DNA from: an uncultured Lachnospiraceae bacterium
Lineage (GTDB): Bacteria > Bacillota > Clostridia > Lachnospirales > Lachnospiraceae
Length of the DNA: 7,672 nucleotides
Direction: 5' to 3'
NCBI GenBank assembly: GCA_902782715.1
Contig: CACZOG010000128.1
Coordinates: 1 to 7,672 of the forward strand
In this document: piece after piece, positions 6,372 through 7,672 of the stretch
Layout: each line of letters opens with the position of its first letter
Numbering within the stretch: position 1 is the stretch's first letter
Notes under the pieces: model-generated
What the model was told of the DNA's origin: nothing
What the model saw: the letters and a program-made list of their open reading frames with translations, nothing else
Databases searched by the model: none
Made by a program: the position numbers and the translations under genes

Positions 6372-7586
6372 ATGGAAAATGAAGTAAAAAAGAAAAGTCC
6401 GATATTTTTAATAATCGGAATAATAGCCGGACTGGTTCTGCTGGCGGCAATAGCTTTGGCAGTAATAGGTATTGTTCTGTTCGCGTCAGGAAGCGGTTCA
6501 AGAAAATATGACAAGCAGTTAAACCTTGGCGAGAAATATTTTAATGAGATGGATTACGAGAATTCCATCTTAGCTTATGAAAATGCGATCAGTATCGATC
6601 CTAAAAGTCCTGAGGCATACTTGGGAATCGTAAATGTCTATATTCAGACAGGCAACAAAGAAAATGCCGAAAAATGGGCTAAAGAAGGTTATGATGCAAC
6701 CGGTGATTCAAGACTTGCCGAAATCCTTGAAACTTTGCAAGAGCCCGAAGAAGCACCCAGGGATTTGCTGGCTGAGGGAAATGAAGCCCTGGATAACATG
6801 GATCTTGAATTGGCAATTAAGTTGTTTGATGAACTGTTAAAGATCGATCCTCAGAATATCGAAGCTTATTTAGGCATCGTGGAAGCATACTTAAGAAGCG
6901 GTGATTATGACAAGGCGAGAGAGTGGGCTGAAATAGGATACGAAAAAACAGGCGATGAAAGAATAAAAGAAAAAATCGATATGATCGACAGCGGTAATAT
7001 ATCCGACTCTGAAGGCCGTCAGCTTAAGATGACCTGTTATGACGGGGAAGGAAATGTTAAATATTTCCATGAATACGTATATGATTCTGACGGGAATTTG
7101 AAAACTGTTATTTCTTTTGATAAAGAAGGTAATGAAACTTCTCGTGTAGAAGGCATATCGTATAACGAGAATGAGGATGTGAGTTATGCGTACTATACGG
7201 AATCGGGTGAGGTCTTTAAAAGAGTTTGTGTGTATGGTGAAAACGGAATAGAGAAAAGTTATTCTTATAATATAGATGGTTCGTTATCTGATTATTCGTT
7301 GTATGAATATGAAGGAGAAAAACAGATAGAAACAACTTATTATGGCGATGATACACCCACAAATAGATATATAAGCGAACAGAATAAATTTAGCACATAC
7401 TATTTTAATGGTGATAGATGGGTATTATCTTGTTACTGGATATATTTAGAGAATGAATCAATTGAATATGATGAGAATGACAATCTTGTGCAAAGAGAAG
7501 TTTATAGTACAGATGAGAATGGCAATAGGGTTAGTAAAGTATATGATGCAGAAGGCAATCTTGTCAGAGAAACAAAGTATGACTAA
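6372..7586 (+). CDS. Membrane-anchored protein with duplicated TPR unit and YD-like repeats
   Basis: With the ATG at 6372 this is a 404-residue protein of no family I can name. A tail ending in KKKSP (6-10) precedes one membrane helix (about 11-38), giving an N-in, C-out anchor. Two TPR units follow at 46-112 and 130-196. Matching points lie exactly 83 residues apart (G53/G136, IDP 75-77/158-160, AYLGIV 82-87/165-170, TGD 110-112/193-195). From about 217 to the end there are about 12 YD-like units such as YVYDSDGNL (235-243), EYDENDNL (365-372) and VYDAEGNL (390-397). TPRs normally bind peptides or partner proteins, and the repeats probably form a beta surface. It has the same plan as the gene before it, 39 bases away, and is probably a diverged paralogue. 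It is the last gene before the terminator. The role as partner, ligand or target of the kinases is inference. Confidence 0.92.
   Translation: MENEVKKKSPIFLIIGIIAGLVLLAAIALAVIGIVLFASGSGSRKYDKQLNLGEKYFNEMDYENSILAYENAISIDPKSPEAYLGIVNVYIQTGNKENAEKWAKEGYDATGDSRLAEILETLQEPEEAPRDLLAEGNEALDNMDLELAIKLFDELLKIDPQNIEAYLGIVEAYLRSGDYDKAREWAEIGYEKTGDERIKEKIDMIDSGNISDSEGRQLKMTCYDGEGNVKYFHEYVYDSDGNLKTVISFDKEGNETSRVEGISYNENEDVSYAYYTESGEVFKRVCVYGENGIEKSYSYNIDGSLSDYSLYEYEGEKQIETTYYGDDTPTNRYISEQNKFSTYYFNGDRWVLSCYWIYLENESIEYDENDNLVQREVYSTDENGNRVSKVYDAEGNLVRETKYD
6507..6959 (+). repeat. Internal duplication of an 83-residue TPR unit
   Basis: Codons 46-112 and 130-196 of the fourth gene encode two copies of a helical TPR-type unit with a constant offset of 83 residues (249 bases) and no net insertion or deletion at the anchor points. 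Shared landmarks are a glycine in the first helix, an Ile-Asp-Pro cap, AYLGIV, a Glu/Lys-Trp-Ala helix, and a Thr-Gly-Asp end. The copies have diverged at the DNA level. Confidence 0.85.
7020..7583 (+). repeat. YD-like repeat array (protein-level) in the fourth gene
   Basis: Codons 217-404 encode about 12 short units of the form aromatic-Asp-x-x-Gly-Asn followed by a polar strand, spaced 10-25 residues apart. They are of the same type as in the third gene but tighter. The last clear unit, VYDAEGNL, is followed by an isolated KYD at the very end of the protein. Confidence 0.75.
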
Positions 7587-7594
7587 AAAAAATG

Positions 7595-7625
7595 AAATCC
7601 GTGTTTAACACGGATTTTATTTTTT
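7595..7625 (+). terminator. Rho-independent terminator closing the operon
   Basis: AAATCCGTG (7595-7603) pairs perfectly with CACGGATTT (7609-7617) around a TTTAA loop. The stem is followed by a T-rich run to 7625. The hairpin starts 8 bases after the last stop codon. The stem can extend outward through A-tract/T-tract pairing with one G-U pair, so it could also work on the opposite strand for a convergent gene beyond the window. Confidence 0.93.
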
Positions 7626-7672
7626 GCCATAAAAGTTATAATCTCATTCGTATATTTATCAGACAGAATAAA
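7626..7672. other. Short AT-rich end of window, no gene seen
   Basis: These 47 bases lie past the terminator. A TATAAT occurs at 7637-7642, but no -35 element stands at the usual distance. I see no gene start here. Confidence 0.5.

Noticed and set aside
7020..7583. Drop in GC toward the end of the fourth gene (about 31% at 7321-7560 against about 42% at 6601-6840, counted by hand) as a sign of a foreign segment
   Set aside because: The YD-repeat part of the third gene shows similarly low values (about 30% at 5401-5520). The drop is explained by Tyr, Asn, Asp and Lys codons and needs no transfer event.
7624..7642. Promoter with TTGCCA (7624-7629) and TATAAT (7637-7642)
   Set aside because: The spacing is 7 bases, far from the usual 16-18, and TTGCCA overlaps the terminator T-run. 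No better -35 is present for this TATAAT.

Overview
The window holds four complete genes in a row on the + strand (27-7586). They look like one operon that ends at a strong intrinsic terminator (7595-7625). There is no gene on the - strand and no mobile element, CRISPR array or RNA gene. Base composition (moderately AT-rich, about 30-42% GC in the stretches I counted), Gram-positive-type ribosome binding sites, and kinases that begin with a short CxxC...CPxCG zinc ribbon all suggest a Clostridia member, most likely Lachnospiraceae. That assignment is inference.

Layout: (1) 27-1964 is a zinc-ribbon protein kinase with one membrane helix. Its outer domain resembles a shortened family-1 extracellular solute-binding protein (the sugar-binding component of ABC transporters). 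(2) 1988-4246 is a paralogous zinc-ribbon kinase with one membrane helix and an outer stalk of about five PASTA repeats, ending in an aromatic-rich tail. (3) 4293-6332 is a membrane-anchored protein with a small TPR-like helical region and about 17 tyrosine/aspartate-rich 'YD-like' repeats. (4) 6372-7586 is a second protein of that type, with two copies of an 83-residue TPR unit followed by about 12 YD-like repeats.

All four proteins are predicted to span the membrane once, with the N terminus inside and a large C-terminal domain outside. The two kinases share the same cytoplasmic architecture but carry unrelated outer domains. The two repeat proteins have only short cytoplasmic tails and large repeat surfaces outside. 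A reasonable reading is a cell-surface sensing module: two kinases that read different outside signals (a small ligand or its relic, and cell wall via PASTA), encoded with two surface adaptor or scaffold proteins. The co-function is inferred from gene order and topology and is not shown by the sequence.

The most unusual points are the kinase/solute-binding-protein fusion, the replacement of all Ser/Thr in the first kinase's activation loop by acidic residues, and the YD-repeat proteins that have no RHS core or toxin end.
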